A stretch of DNA of 64,000 nt from Tethya wilhelma. Its lineage: Eukaryota; Porifera; Demospongiae; Tethyida; Tethyidae. Positions 22,840 through 34,900 of this stretch are shown piece by piece. How positions within the stretch are numbered: position 1 is the first letter of the stretch; each line of letters opens with the position of its first letter. The translations under genes were made by a program, and so were the position numbers. Under the pieces are notes generated by a model that had not been told where the DNA came from, did no database searches, and saw only the letters and a list, made by a program, of their open reading frames with translations. Where the stretch lies: NCBI GenBank assembly GCA_964030475.1, contig CAXIPT010000003.1:980759-1044758 (forward strand), in the 5' to 3' direction.

Positions 22840-24085
22840 TACATGCAAAAACAGCAAACTTCCTGTATCAGATATAGTTTGGCCACACTTTCCCCAATCA
22901 AGTTTACATATGTCATATACACTGACTAACCACACTAGTAAACCAGGTACCCTGCACCCTGAGGTACATCAGCTTTGTTTGTATAGTCATCATGCATGTT
23001 ATGAATGTAAGATAAGATGTAAATTATTTAGGGCTGTAACATTATGTAGATAACGGTATTCATTCTTCATGCAAACACATGCACTTTACCAGTTATAATT
23101 TTGCTGTATTCATACTTCAATTTATTACTGCATGCACCCAATGTTTTTGTATACAAGGACAATTGAACAAACTATGCACACAATGTCTAATTAATCAGTA
23201 CAATTATCTAGTAAAGTCCATCTGGTTTGAGAATGCCGCCAGAAGTGAAATAATGAGATTCATGCAATACTTTTTATAGAGGGTAAAATAGCTAACTTTT
23301 GAGTGGTAAGACATAGGAAGCTGGAAAAGCAACCAATTAAAAGAATGGAGCGCTTTCCAATGGTGCTTGAAATTTTTAAATTGGTTGGAGATTTAGAAAG
23401 TTATTCAATTTTTTCTACCGGCATTCTCTAACCAGATTGACTTTAGTACCATTCCCCCCCAAACTACTACTTCAATGCCTACTCCAATTGAATCCACCAT
23501 TAACGATACCAATTAATGTGTGTCTCAATAGCTGCTCTGACTACGTATCTTTTTCTGAAGCCATGTATATACTCTTCTAATTCATGATATTAATTTTTTT
23601 TAAGAGGCTCACTGATTTGCAGAGAGACTTTCTCCCATCCTGTCTGGTATACTCATCATTACTTCTTCATCTTCTCTAACTACAAACCACCATATCTATT
23701 TATTGTCTTCACATTCCTTGTACTTTCATTTCACTACAAGTTCTGAATCAGATTGGTCAACTGTTGTTAGCTTTGCTATGGTGGTTTTAATAATAAGTTG
23801 CTGACTTCGTGGTGCCCCAGACTTTCCTTGATCCTTTAACTGTTACTATTTGTCCCAGACTGTGGTTCTGACTGAATGTGGTGGAAGTCTCAGAATTTGA
23901 ATTCATTGTGTTAGCATGTAAGCTAGGTTTTGTCCTTTCTTGAGCTAAAGTGTCTTGGTCTTGATTCCAGAATTGTTTCATCTTCAACTGAAATTTTTGA
24001 TAGAATCTCGCTTTTCTGCTCTGTATTTTCTGTCATGAATTGTGATCTCTGACTGTGATTCTATAATCAATTTTTGGTTAGTTCT
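22840..24085. other. No gene recognised
   Basis: This stretch holds no domain-bearing frame. From about 23787 to 24085 the minus strand may continue the linker of the CARD-like fossil below, but stops are frequent. Confidence 0.45.
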
Positions 24086-24375
24086 GTCAGACTCTGAGAT
24101 GTGGTATTTCTCTTAGGATAGTCATAAATGTGTAGAAGTGGGCTGGATTCTGTTTGACTTTAGTCAACACTTGTAGTAACAGTTCCGTAGCACTGTTGTT
24201 GGACTAAAATGTGGATCATGAATCAATTGCATTTCTTAAGTTCCGAGATGAAATAAGCTCCTTTGCAAAAGCTTTTATTGCTACACTTGATATATTTTTT
24301 ATAATCCCATTTATTAACTTGTCAAAATGATGCATGCATGTCTAAAGACACAATACTCAGCAATGTCACAATCAT
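24086..24375 (-). pseudogene. Fossil of the CARD-like N-terminal domain
   Basis: Reading the minus strand gives recognisable pieces of the domain that starts the 5418 and 16271 genes: HFDKLINGI, AFAKELISSRNL and QNPAHFYTFMTILREIP. Several stop codons and shifts interrupt it. Upstream on the same strand (about 24505-24465) the shared core-promoter blocks are still readable (GGTATAAATATTCC, GGGCCCCTCCCTCA). It is a decayed gene copy whose downstream FN3 region has been lost. Confidence 0.75.
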
Positions 24376-24885
24376 CCATCATGTGCTGTTGATACTTTAG
24401 ATTTAAGTCCAATAATACTACTTTACTTGCTAGTAGATCTTGTACGCTCTTAAGGTTATGTGCAGGTGAGGGAGGGGCCCATTGAAGGAGGAATATTTAT
24501 ACCTAGCTGTGTATTAATATTGTCATTAGGTAATTAAAGCCTCATGCAATTCTTATCATTGTGTTGATGTTCTCAGCATATTCATCATACCATCACCTCT
24601 CAGGTATATATTGCACTATAAGGTGCTCAGCAATAAAGTTGAGGAGTCTGGGTAGAAAGTTATGTGTATTTGTACATGTACGTGCATACACTGTACACTA
24701 ATGAAAGTAAATGCAAGCAAAAAATTTACAACCATGGACTATTACGATAGAATAATTTATATGTATATAGTCTATAGTTACTGTAGTTAATTTCAACAAA
24801 AATTCAAATGCATGCACACACTTAAGGCTTGTGATCACTATATACACACTCATTCCACTAGTAACTCCGTTTGTTAATTTCTGTG

Positions 24886-25674
24886 TCAACTGATGATGCA
24901 GTAACTTTTGCTCGATTCAGCAAGTTTTTTAGTCTCTGAAATGACAGTCAATACCATTTGTGCATCTGGGTCCATTCTATTGTAAGCAGTAATCCATAAG
25001 GGTGTAAACCAGTCATCACGATCTGGAGGACACATATTTTTGTATCCTGTTGGTACAAAGTCAATTTGGTGTACAATTTCCAAAGGAACTTGAACTTCGT
25101 TTATCAAATGGTCCAAAATCATTTTTTTCCAAATACTTACTAAACGTCTAAAGTGCTCCTTTGAATCTTCTGTGCGATGTATGCCAAGCTTATCAGCGTG
25201 TGTTAGCACAATAGTTATTTTTTTCCAAAGATGTGGGCTATTCATAGTTATATATCCGCCAAAGGAGTTTAGTCCCATTATGTCAGCCGTGTTTAGACGA
25301 GCTGCCATGTCGAAGCAGTAGAATACATGATCAGCTCTTTGAGCTATTTTGGCCATTTCTAGAATAAGTGCATTTGCTTCTATCGTATTTAAGAGAGGAT
25401 CTCCTAGGCCTGGAGTGTCCCAGAGCCCCAGTGTCAGCTTCTTGTTGTCAAGTTCCTTGACAGTGAACTCTCGCTTGAAATATTGTATTATTTTGGTGGC
25501 GTTCTCCGCACTTTCTCTTGAATCAGTAACTCTCTCCCCCATGAATGCATCAACAAGAGCTGACTTCCCAGTTCCTACCTTGCCACAGAACATTATGTCA
25601 ACTGTATCCTTTCCACTGTTTAGTTTCTTCAGTAATTCAGCTTTGCTTATTTTGCTTTCCATGACTTGCAACAT
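24886..25674 (-). CDS. Compact AIG1-like GTPase with CaaX-like C-terminus
   Basis: An intact 262-residue frame starts at ATG 25674. It has P-loop GKVGTGKS (31-38), G3 DTPGLGD (86-92), G4 region LTHADK, the FVPTGYKN motif and the signature PPDRDDWFTPLW. The protein ends SYCIIS, so the last four residues, CIIS, fit a CaaX prenylation box. That would place it on a membrane without a hydrophobic segment. The frame stays open upstream to a splice acceptor at 25761/25760 (CACTTGCAG|AA), so the true N-terminus could include a 5' exon. That extension contains an out-of-frame relic of the SGKDNI motif. It belongs with the copies at 38298 and 40837. Confidence 0.85.
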   Translation of the reverse strand: MLQVMESKISKAELLKKLNSGKDTVDIMFCGKVGTGKSALVDAFMGERVTDSRESAENATKIIQYFKREFTVKELDNKKLTLGLWDTPGLGDPLLNTIEANALILEMAKIAQRADHVFYCFDMAARLNTADIMGLNSFGGYITMNSPHLWKKITIVLTHADKLGIHRTEDSKEHFRRLVSIWKKMILDHLINEVQVPLEIVHQIDFVPTGYKNMCPPDRDDWFTPLWITAYNRMDPDAQMVLTVISETKKLAESSKSYCIIS

Positions 25675-25815
25675 CTCTGCATGTTTTATCCTTACAGCAG
25701 GAATATTGTCCTTTCCTGAAGCGGTGTGTTCTCTGGGAGTTTCTTTACTTATGAAAAATTCTGCAAGTGATAAGATTGTATTATAGTAAAGTCGGATAAA
25801 GATTTGCTTTGTGCT

Positions 25816-25865
25816 AAATTGTAACCCACACTATTACGAGCTCGTAATAGTGTGGGTTACAATTT
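25816..25865. repeat. Perfect 50-bp palindrome
   Basis: Bases 25816-25840 are the exact reverse complement of 25841-25865, with no spacer (centre ACGAG|CTCGT). It lies just upstream of the compact GTPase gene's acceptor exon. No promoter or terminator role can be assigned from the sequence alone. Confidence 0.9.
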
Positions 25866-25898
25866 TAATGTGTAGTGCATTTATAATATGATACTAAG

Positions 25899-25965
25899 TT
25901 CATTCCCAGGCTCCTCCCTCACAAATATTTTCTACGAAAATAAGGAGGGAGAGAGCCTGTTATCT
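25899..25965. repeat. Foldback related to the TAGCCTCG-type element
   Basis: The stem CCAGGCTCCTCCCT / AGGGAGAGAGCCTG and a following CACGTG-containing segment resemble the left end of the element at 14595. Only one end is present. Confidence 0.5.
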
Positions 25966-26384
25966 AATATCACGTGTGTGACGTATGTATGTATTATTGA
26001 ATATTTCCTTATTAGCCTTGTTTCCTAGTCTATATATACAGCCAGTAATGATGAGCCATAATTACATCCCAGAGGGCAAAAGGATTTTATGCTCATAATA
26101 TACTTCCCCCAGGCAATGGTTTCAAACAATGAGAAAATGCAGGATTGTCAATTTAGCTGAATATTGCTGTTTTTGAAGGAAAATTTTGCCAAGGAGGAGC
26201 ATGGACACAAGACATAAGTTGCCATAGTATATTGTGGGAAATCTAATGGACCAAATTTGTAGTAAATTTAAGCGTTATTGAATTGGTATTTTTTAAAAAA
26301 AAATTCATTACACAGTATTTGCATTTAATACTCCTAGTTGAACAGCAAAGATTTCCCACTATATACCGTATAGCTATAGTCTGG
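25966..26384. other. Noncoding spacer
   Basis: This AT-rich stretch lies between the foldback and the end of the large 2A gene. I see no gene or repeat in it. Confidence 0.5.
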
Positions 26385-29300
26385 TTACAGAAAATAATGC
26401 AAATAGAGCAGAATAGCTATTGCTTTACCATGTGCTGCTTTTAGACGTAATGTCCTAATGGAGTCACTAGGTTCACTGTATGATCCTATACCATTGAGGC
26501 ATATTGGAACAACTTTGAAAGAGTAAGAAGTGTCAGGAAGAAGATCTCCTACAGTGGAACTGGTTACTGAACCTTGTTTACTTATTCTCCATTCAGTCAA
26601 TATTGGTACAACATTCCATTGATTTTTCTCCTTTGAGACATAGATAGTATATTGTTTAATGTTAGTGAGACCAATCTCTGGTTTCTCCCATTCCAGTGTG
26701 ACACTGTTGTGAGTAATAGCAATGGGTCTTGGTTTCCCAGGAGGAGAAGTTGCATTTGTCTCTATAGGATCACTAGGATCACTCTCCATCCATTTATCAT
26801 CATCTTTACCTTCATCTCTGGTACTAGCTCCACACACTTTGAAGATGTACAATGTACGAGGCGATAAATCCTTGACTGGAAAAGTGGTAGAATTAGATTT
26901 CAGTGTTGTCCATGTGGGAGAGCCAGAAAGTGTTCGTTTGCAGTACAATACTTTGTAGTATTCTAAGGTCTCACTTCCAATTAATGGTTTCTCCCATTGC
27001 AAGGTAACACTGTTGTGTGTTGTGCTGACCATTACAGGTTTTCCTGGAGGAGAACTTTTCTTAGTAGAAATAGGATCACTGATACTGCATTCTATAGTAG
27101 ATTTTACACTTCCTTCACACACTGGAAGAACTTTGAATAAGTATATAGTGTTGTGAGCCAAGTCTTTAACCTGATAGCCATCAACATTAAGCTGATTTGG
27201 ATAAACTATACAGTTCACAGGATCTTTCTCTTTAGAATCATAGGACAAAATGTATAGTTTTACACTTTCTACATGATAGTCAGGCTTTTTCCACTCTAGT
27301 GTGATACTATTATGAGTAGAGGCAACACAACATGGTTTACCAGATCTACAAGATGGTAGGGTCTCAACAAAGATGTTCTCACTTGGTTCACCTTCACCAT
27401 CTGGGAATTGAGGAGTCACCCTGAAGAGGTACTGTGTGTTTTCTTCAAGTTTATCTACTTCAAAGTGGGTTTTGTTCCCAGCTTTTTTCTTGGTAGCATT
27501 TTCATACACACTTCCCTTGACCTTCCTGTATTCTATGACATAATGGTCAATGTTCTCACTCCCATGTTCAGGAGCACTCCATTCCAACCTAACACTTTTG
27601 GAAGAGAGGGGTGTACATATCAGTTTTTCTGGAGCAGTTGTGTATGTTGGGTAGCTTTGAATAACATGTACATCCTTGACTTCAGAATTTTTTGCTTTTT
27701 GTGAACTTTCTCCAGCTCTCATTTGATCAGCTGAAGCAGCAAGCATTGATGGCTGAGTTTCATGTCTCTGAATGATTCTTTGGAATGCTACAGTCCATAA
27801 TGGAAACAACCAGTCTTCACGATCAGGTGGACAATGATTTTGATTCCCTGTTGGTATTATGGGAATTTCTTTTACAAGGTTTTCTGGAATTTTAAACAAA
27901 TTTTTGTGGAGTAATTTTTCCCATTTTTCCATGACATTTAGAAAGTGGCTCAGCTTCTCCGCTTCTGTATTCCTGGGCACAACTTGATTGGCATTTGTCA
28001 AAGCAAATATTGTGTGTTTCCACAAGTCTGGGCCAGCTTTCTTGGAGAATACTTCTAATGCTTGGAAATCACTTCTGTCAAAACGGCCTCTCATATCAAT
28101 ACAATAGAATACAAGATCTACTGTCTTGAATTTTTCGGCTATTTGTAAAATGAGTTTATCCTCCTCTTCTTTTGTTCCATTACCCAGTCCGGGAGTATCC
28201 CACACTTCTATTGTAACACTTTTTTCAATCTTCTCAATGTCAATTGTGCACTCAATGACATATGCTTTCATCTCTTTTGTTACTGGGAAGGGACTGGTTT
28301 CTTCCTTAGCTACTCTCTTTCCAATGATATCATTTATCAGGGTAGATTTTCCTGTTCCTGATTTCCCTATAAATAGGATGGAAATCTTGTCCTTTCCTGT
28401 TACCAAGTACTCTCTGATTTCTTGAGAGTATTGTGTGATTCCTACTAATAATGAAGTTAATGATAAAGCAGATGTATCTAAATCTGTTTTAGAACCAGAA
28501 GATGATTGCATGTGGGCATAGTTTGTTTCATCTTCAAGAAAAACACCTTCCATACTCTGACCACCATCACCTGATTTAACGATTTTAGATGTTGTAGAGC
28601 TCATAGTTCCCCAGTTTTTTCTTTTGTCATCAACATTTACGCTTGGTCGGTGACTTTGTGAAATAGATGTTTTAGAGGAGGCATTAGGTAGTGGTGTGCT
28701 AGCACTCAATGCTTCTGGTTTTTTCTTTACTAGAACTGTTGTTTCCTCTCCTAAATCTATTGAGTCTCTCCATTGTTTTGCTTTGGTTGCTGGAGAATCA
28801 TTTTGTTGATGTTCATTTGTAGAAACTCCAGCACTGATCATATTCTTGCAGTTGGGATACTGGTAGGAACCAGCAGAGATTTTAATGACTCCAAGAGCTG
28901 CTAGAGATTCTTCTTGTTGAGAGGAGAGAGGGAAGATGTTCTGATAGCTAGGCAGGGGAACCTGAAGAGCTAGCTCCAAACACCCTGGTGTTACAGAGTC
29001 AAGTACTAGCATAAAATCAGCCACATTGAATTGTTTAGCTATTGCTTTTGCAAGTTCAGTCAACTGGTTTATTGAGCACCCATTAAATCTTTTATCAACT
29101 TTGACAAGAAAAGATGGAAAATCTTCAACAGTCATTCCTATCTGAGGGCATTCATATACAGTGCGCTGTGCATATTCTTCAAATTCCTTTTCATATATTT
29201 GAAGCTCAGCCTTGTCTTCATCAGTTCCTAGACTTTTGATGATTTGTCTAACAAGACGATAGTTGAAGAACGATGAGTATTGGCTAATAACCAACATGAC

Positions 29301-31231
29301 ATCACTAATTGAAGTGGCGTTCTTAAGTACATGGAAATGCTCTCCAAATGCAGTTTGCTTCTTGAAAGGGTCCGAATCTGAAAAAATAGGCTCGAAAGTA
29401 TGAAATTGGGATGTGCATGTCAGAATATCTTTGACACTCATCTTTCTTTTGTCCAAAGATTTCCATATTGTGTTTATGAGATTTTGGAACTTTTCTGTGA
29501 TATCGTCAAACTCACTGCATAGCTTAGCTTGAAAAACAGGACTGTACTTGCTTAGATCAAGATAAGGAAAAGAGTACTTTAATTTTGTGGACTTTAGACC
29601 AGATTCAGCACCATTAGCACTGTTTTGAACTTCACGTGCACTAGCTGCAGCTAAAGCTACATGAATTATAGTAAAATAAAACCAAATTAATGATTATTTA
29701 ATGCACGTACACAAGGAATTTGAATTGAATTTATTTCAGAATTGAATGTCTTACCAACTTGAAGTACCTGTACATCTCTGATGGAAACATGATTGCTTCG
29801 CTCAATTTTTGTTGCCTCTTCAAATGATGATGGAGATAATACATGATGCTTCTTTAAAATTCCTCCAGTGGAACCTGAATGTACGAAAGTTCCACCATAT
29901 AATTAATGTATTAGCAAAAAATGAACTTTCATGCAAATATTCACTATACTTGCCAGATGCCTGTATCTGCACTGATTTTGAATTTGTAGAAGATTGTTGG
30001 GTACTTTCATTCTTCAATTCAATAAGTTGTGAATAGCTAATGTTTATAGCAATTCCATTTTGGTCAATCTTCTTCAGAGCATGAACTAAACTCTCCCAAG
30101 ATGGCTGACCACTTGTAGTTAGAACATTGTCCTCAGCTCTAATCCAGGCAGCCACCATGTCTCCTGGCAGGTCCCTCATTCTTTGGAGTTTTGGACGATT
30201 CAACCCCAGAGCTTGTCCCAGCTCAATTATTTGTTTGTCTTCAATATCTTTGATATACTGACACACATTCAAGTGATCCTTGAGTGTCAGAACTATGTAA
30301 GGAGGCAAAAAATGTTTTCTTTTAAAGTGATCGTAGTACCATAATGCTCACCAGTAACAGGTCCAGGGTTTCTCTCCACATCTCCAGCTAGTAGGAGGAG
30401 CATTGCCAGTAGCACTAGAGAGGACAGCTGGAGGAAGAATGAGACCACTACCATCATGAGACCAACAGGTCCCAGACTTTTTCTTTCCCGCTTCACATGG
30501 TGACCAGTCTTAGTATAGTTCAAAACCACTGAAATGAAATGTTAGTAGCATACGTTGATATACTGATTTGTAAAAAGTGTGTAGAAAAACTTAGTACATT
30601 TTGTCAAGTTCAAATCTTTCATTGTCAGGGTAGCATACACATTGCTAGTCTGGGGGTCATAAATGACCTCACAATCAGGTCCAAAGGTCAACCAGAACAG
30701 GTCCAGATGAGGTAGCTGCTGAGTCAGCATCACTGAGTGATGATTGTCTTTGAGTTTTGAACTCCTGTGTTCTTCAACACTAAAGAACACCACTGTTATC
30801 ACCATGGCAACATAGAGGAGGACACTCAGAGCAGAAAACAGCAGTCGACCCGAAACATAATTGCAGTTTGTGAAAGATGGGCTGACATTAGTAGCCAATT
30901 CTTAAAGAGGAAAGGCATGCAGAATTTCATAAGAATGAGTCATTAATAGCCTTTTTGTATGTGTACCTGCATTGTATAGGCTCGTATTTGATGTGTTAGC
31001 TCCTGGGCCATTGACCAGGTACATCATGATAGCCCAATACACTCTGTATAGCAGTGGTATACACAGTAATACCATGGCAGGGTAGTAGCCCTCCCAGTCG
31101 CTAGATGGAGGAGGTGGAAGGTCACTAATAGGAGAAGAGGACTTGAGACTGGGTCGGGGTCTCAGCGGTGATCCTTTCCCGGTGTTCAGAGAACCAGTCA
31201 CAGCACGCCACTGCTCCGCGCTAATGGGCAT
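26385..31231 (-). CDS. Membrane leader-2A-death domain-AIG1-like GTPase-FN3x4 protein
   Basis: Six minus-strand exons are supported by splice sites and frame: 31231-30967, 30900-30598, 30528-30352, 30292-29954, 29874-29755 and 29656-26385, giving about 1491 residues. All five introns are phase 1. Intron 4 has a GC donor (CTG|GCAAGT). Membrane segments lie at about 52-73, 107-129 and 211-236, the third running into GDVERNPGP (238-246). A death domain spans about 250-340. Helical regions at about 430-670 include a SFFNYRLVRQII block. A Ser/Lys-rich linker follows, then the G domain with P-loop GKSGTGKS (832-839), DTPGLG (888-893), LTNANQ and PPDREDWLFPLW. Four FN3 domains fill about 1075-1480. 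If 2A acts, residues 1-245 form a membrane protein and the rest, starting at Pro246, a cytosolic effector. Without 2A activity a membrane-tethered fusion results. The last residues after TLRLKA may be intron read-through, as a donor-like GTAAAG follows. Confidence 0.9.
30359..30382 (-). other. 2A ribosome-skipping motif, copy 2
   Basis: The codons spell DVERNPGP, immediately after membrane segment 3 of the large gene. It is identical to copy 1 at 20298-20321, as are the 23 or so residues before it, although the basic stretch upstream in the same exon differs. Confidence 0.88.
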
Positions 31232-31867
31232 GCTTGGAGAACTTGTTTCACGATTGTCACTACCGTGGTAGACACTTTATGTAAGATATCAACTGTACAA
31301 GCAAGACTGCAGACTATGTTGTGCCTGTACTTGTTGTAGTTTAGAAATTAGTGTATCACTTACTGTTTGAACATGCAGCAGCTATCACACTTTGACTGCA
31401 TTCATATACACCCACTTTTTGCATGCACTGAGTTAATTGTTTTGTTCTAATGATATTCATCTTCTGTGTTTACATGTGCATCACATGTGTTACTCAATTT
31501 AGACTAAGTTTACAGTGTGTGTATGTTTCCATAAAATTAATGGGTGTTGCATACATGCAGCAGGCATGTTACTAGAATTACATGTTTTTTCCTGCTATGT
31601 TTTAACATGACTAAATGACAGAATTCTTAATTTCTTTGAGAATAACTTTTATTTTATTATCTCTATAACCATATTCATAGCTTGTAGGTTAGTTACTTTT
31701 CTATATTATGCTTTAATATAGGTGAAATTCTTGGCTACCACAGGATGCTCATATGTAGAGACTAGGGAACTACAACTGCTTGTTTTTGTGGTTGTAAATA
31801 TGTAGACTCCATTGCTTACAAATAAGCTACAAGTAGTAATTGTATGCCTAGTCTGCACATAATCTAC

Positions 31868-31946
31868 TACCGTATAGCGGGAAAGTTTTACGGTGTCAAA
31901 CTTTCGCGGATGTCTCTAGTCACACATTTTTGCGGTTTAACTTTCG
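31868..31946. mobile_element. Partial TACCGTATAGCGGGAAA-type element
   Basis: The segment starts with the same terminal repeat as the complete element at 58261-58470 and is cut by an isolated N at 31947. It abuts the broken 3' end of the Ser/Gln-rich gene. Confidence 0.6.
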
Positions 31947-31947
31947 N

Positions 31948-34900
31948 ATCTTTTTCGTGCTTTTCGATTTCGTCAAGACTACTAGTACCAGTAGATGCTG
32001 AATAAGGAACTAGGGGTGCTGGGGTTTCGCTCAAGGAACTATCTAGCTCTTTACCTGGTGTGTGATGAGTAGACTGGCTGATAGGAGTAGCACTAGCACT
32101 TTGCGATTGGCTTAGATGCAAGTTGAAATAAGTCTCAGTTTGAGAACTTTCTTCTACTTCCACGCTGTCTTCAGGTTCAATACCTTCGTTTTGTTCTTCT
32201 AAAATCTTTTCTTGTTTCTTCTTGACTGTTTGTAAACAGCACTACTTTGTGCTGGAGCCTGTACTGCTATTTCCTCAGAACACTTTTCTTTTGCAGTATT
32301 ACTCTGAAGTATGTCAGGAGATCCAGGTGGTTCTGGTAGCAGCTCTGATGAGGTGTGGTGATCTTCGTGTGGAGAATTATCGCTTTGTGAATCAGATTCA
32401 ATTACTATTGGACTGTGCAATGGTTCCGTTAAAACTTGATAAACACTATCAAGTTGTGGAGAGTCTTCTTGCTGTGATGGCACTTGAACTGTGGTATTTT
32501 GAATGTGCTTAGTATCAGTACGAGAAGCATTAGTTGGCGCAATCGTTACCTGTTTGTTACTGGCTACGTCTGCTGGTGAGGATCTTTGATCAGCACTCGA
32601 CTGTGATTCATCACATACAGATGCCTCAAACATGTCCATTGACTCTGATGGTTGTACACTTGATGATTGTCCAGAAATTGACTCATTTTGGACTTCAGAA
32701 ATGCTATCATTCATTCTAGTATCAGACTTGACCACACCCACTTCTCCACCCACTTTTCTCGAGCTTAAAAACGAATCCTGTGTACTCTGACTAGCAACCT
32801 GAGCACCACCATCGACAGACGAAACGTCAACAGGCAACTGTTCCAGTGGCTGTTGACAATCTACTGTTACTTTAAGTCTCTCTCTTCTCTTAGCATTGTC
32901 CCCACCAACAGAATTTGTTTGATTTTCTTCTGATTTCAAAACACTTCGGCCTGCAGATTTTGTAACAAATTCTGATTCTACCGACTGATCGCTAGAAGCA
33001 CGGGCATTTGAACCACCACTGCTATTGCTACCATAGTTACCGGACGGAGTTGAACTTTGACCCGAGAGCACCTCGATGCTGTGAGGTTGTGAGAGCTGAT
33101 CACAGGAAGAAGATGCTGGGTAAGTGCTTGATATGGAAGACGACCCACTAGAGCTGGTTATGGAGCGGTTTGGAGCACTGGGAGATGAGGAGGAGATGCG
33201 ACGCCCTTGCGAGGCACTGTTGGTTGATTTCTTGCTGGATATTGAAGGGATGGTGGTAGGTTGGGCTTGCATGCTGGGACCGATATTAGTGATGGCAGCC
33301 ATGTTTGAACTGCTCTCTCTCTGCCAGTGAGACGACTGTGAGAGAAAAGATACAAGAAGCATTCAATGGCTCATGCATTAGGTTCAGTGCCTTGGTAGAC
33401 AAGTAAAAAAAACATTGGAAATGTAATGAGACATAGGAATGGCCAAATCGTAAAAAGAAGGCAAACAAGATGGAATGGCTGTTTGAGTGTGTGCAGAATC
33501 ATTCCTGTGTGGGCTGCATGTAGTACTCTCTTTCCATGTTGAGTCCCTCATGTTGCCCATAGGAATAATTCTTTACACTCAAACAGCCATTCCATCTTGT
33601 TTGCCTTCTTTTTACGATTTGGCCATTCCTATGTCTCATTACATTTCCANNNNNNNNNNNNNNNNNNNNNNNNNNNNNNNNNNNNNNNNNNNNNNNNNNN
33701 NNNNNNNNNNNNNNNNNNNNNNTAATGAGACATAGGAATGGCCAAATCGTAAAAAGAAGGCAAACAAGATGGAATGGCTGTTTGAGTGTGTGCAGAATCA
33801 TTCCTGTGTGGGCTGCATGTAGTACTCTCTTTCCATGTTGAGTCCCTCATGTTGCCCATAGGAATAATTCTTTACACTCAAACAGCCATTCCATCTTGTT
33901 TGCCTTCTTTTTACGATTTGGCCATTCCTATGTCTCATTACATTTCCAATGTTTTTTTTACTTGTTTGTTCTCATTTTTTCATAATTCTACAAATCATAT
34001 TTGAGTTTGTGTGTATATGGTAGTTACTTGTACACTATCAGCATGGCTAATCTATGCTCATGCTGATCAGTACTAAAGTAATGTCAGGAGCCTGCTGAGC
34101 TCAGTGTATCTACCAAAATTTAATTGCTTTGCTCATCTTATAATGAATACTACATAACACAGTAGTGTATTCACCTCCTAAATATTGAAGACTGAAAGGT
34201 TACAGAGAGTCTAGCACAACCAGAAATCTTCAGGTAAAGCAGGCGGGCAGCGAATATTTGGATTCCAAATAACGCACACTTATCTACCTGGGAAAGGGTC
34301 GTCAATTTGACTTTTCAAGTAGCTAATGAATTTATGCATGATGTGTAGAAATGAATGGCTGCCATACGGAGAAGCGCTTTTCGCCTTGTATCTAGCCATT
34401 CAACGGGAGACTCGAGCACACGATACCAAAAGCACGTGAAGACAATGGTACCAAGTTTGTTCGTTCAAGAATCAGCTTCTGAAAGTGAACAGTCTTCAAG
34501 ATACGCTGAAATAACATAGAAGAAGAAGAAGAAGAAGAAGAAGAAGAAGAAGAAGAAGGAGAAAATTGGAGGTTTGGCATATTTTAGTTTGGTACCTTAG
34601 CGATGTTTTTAGGCCATGTTTTTAGGCTTGTTAGAAAGAGAATGAGCTAAATAGTAGCTTTATAAGCCTTTTAGTGCCAAGCGCTCAGTTTTTGCAGAGT
34701 TATTCGCGTGAATATTTGTATTACGCTAATGGGCCATCCGTGCCATTCCTATGTACCCAGTACTACCGTACTGGGAATTATGCATAACTTGTACATAGCT
34801 TATTTGTAAACAATGGAGAGCGAGTACATATTTAGGACCACAAGTTGTAGTCCCCTAGTCTCTATACATGCACGTCCAGAGTTAGCTCAGGATTTCACCA

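Noticed and set aside
20298..30382. 2A motifs as part of an integrated virus or a non-LTR retrotransposon
   Set aside because: 2A occurs in both, but there is no polymerase, capsid, reverse transcriptase or endonuclease frame nearby. The motif lies in spliced exons flanked by membrane and death-domain exons.
33487..34004. Repeated frames around the N run (MCAESFLCGLHVV...)
   Set aside because: They are foldback repeat sequence, duplicated by a probable assembly overlap.
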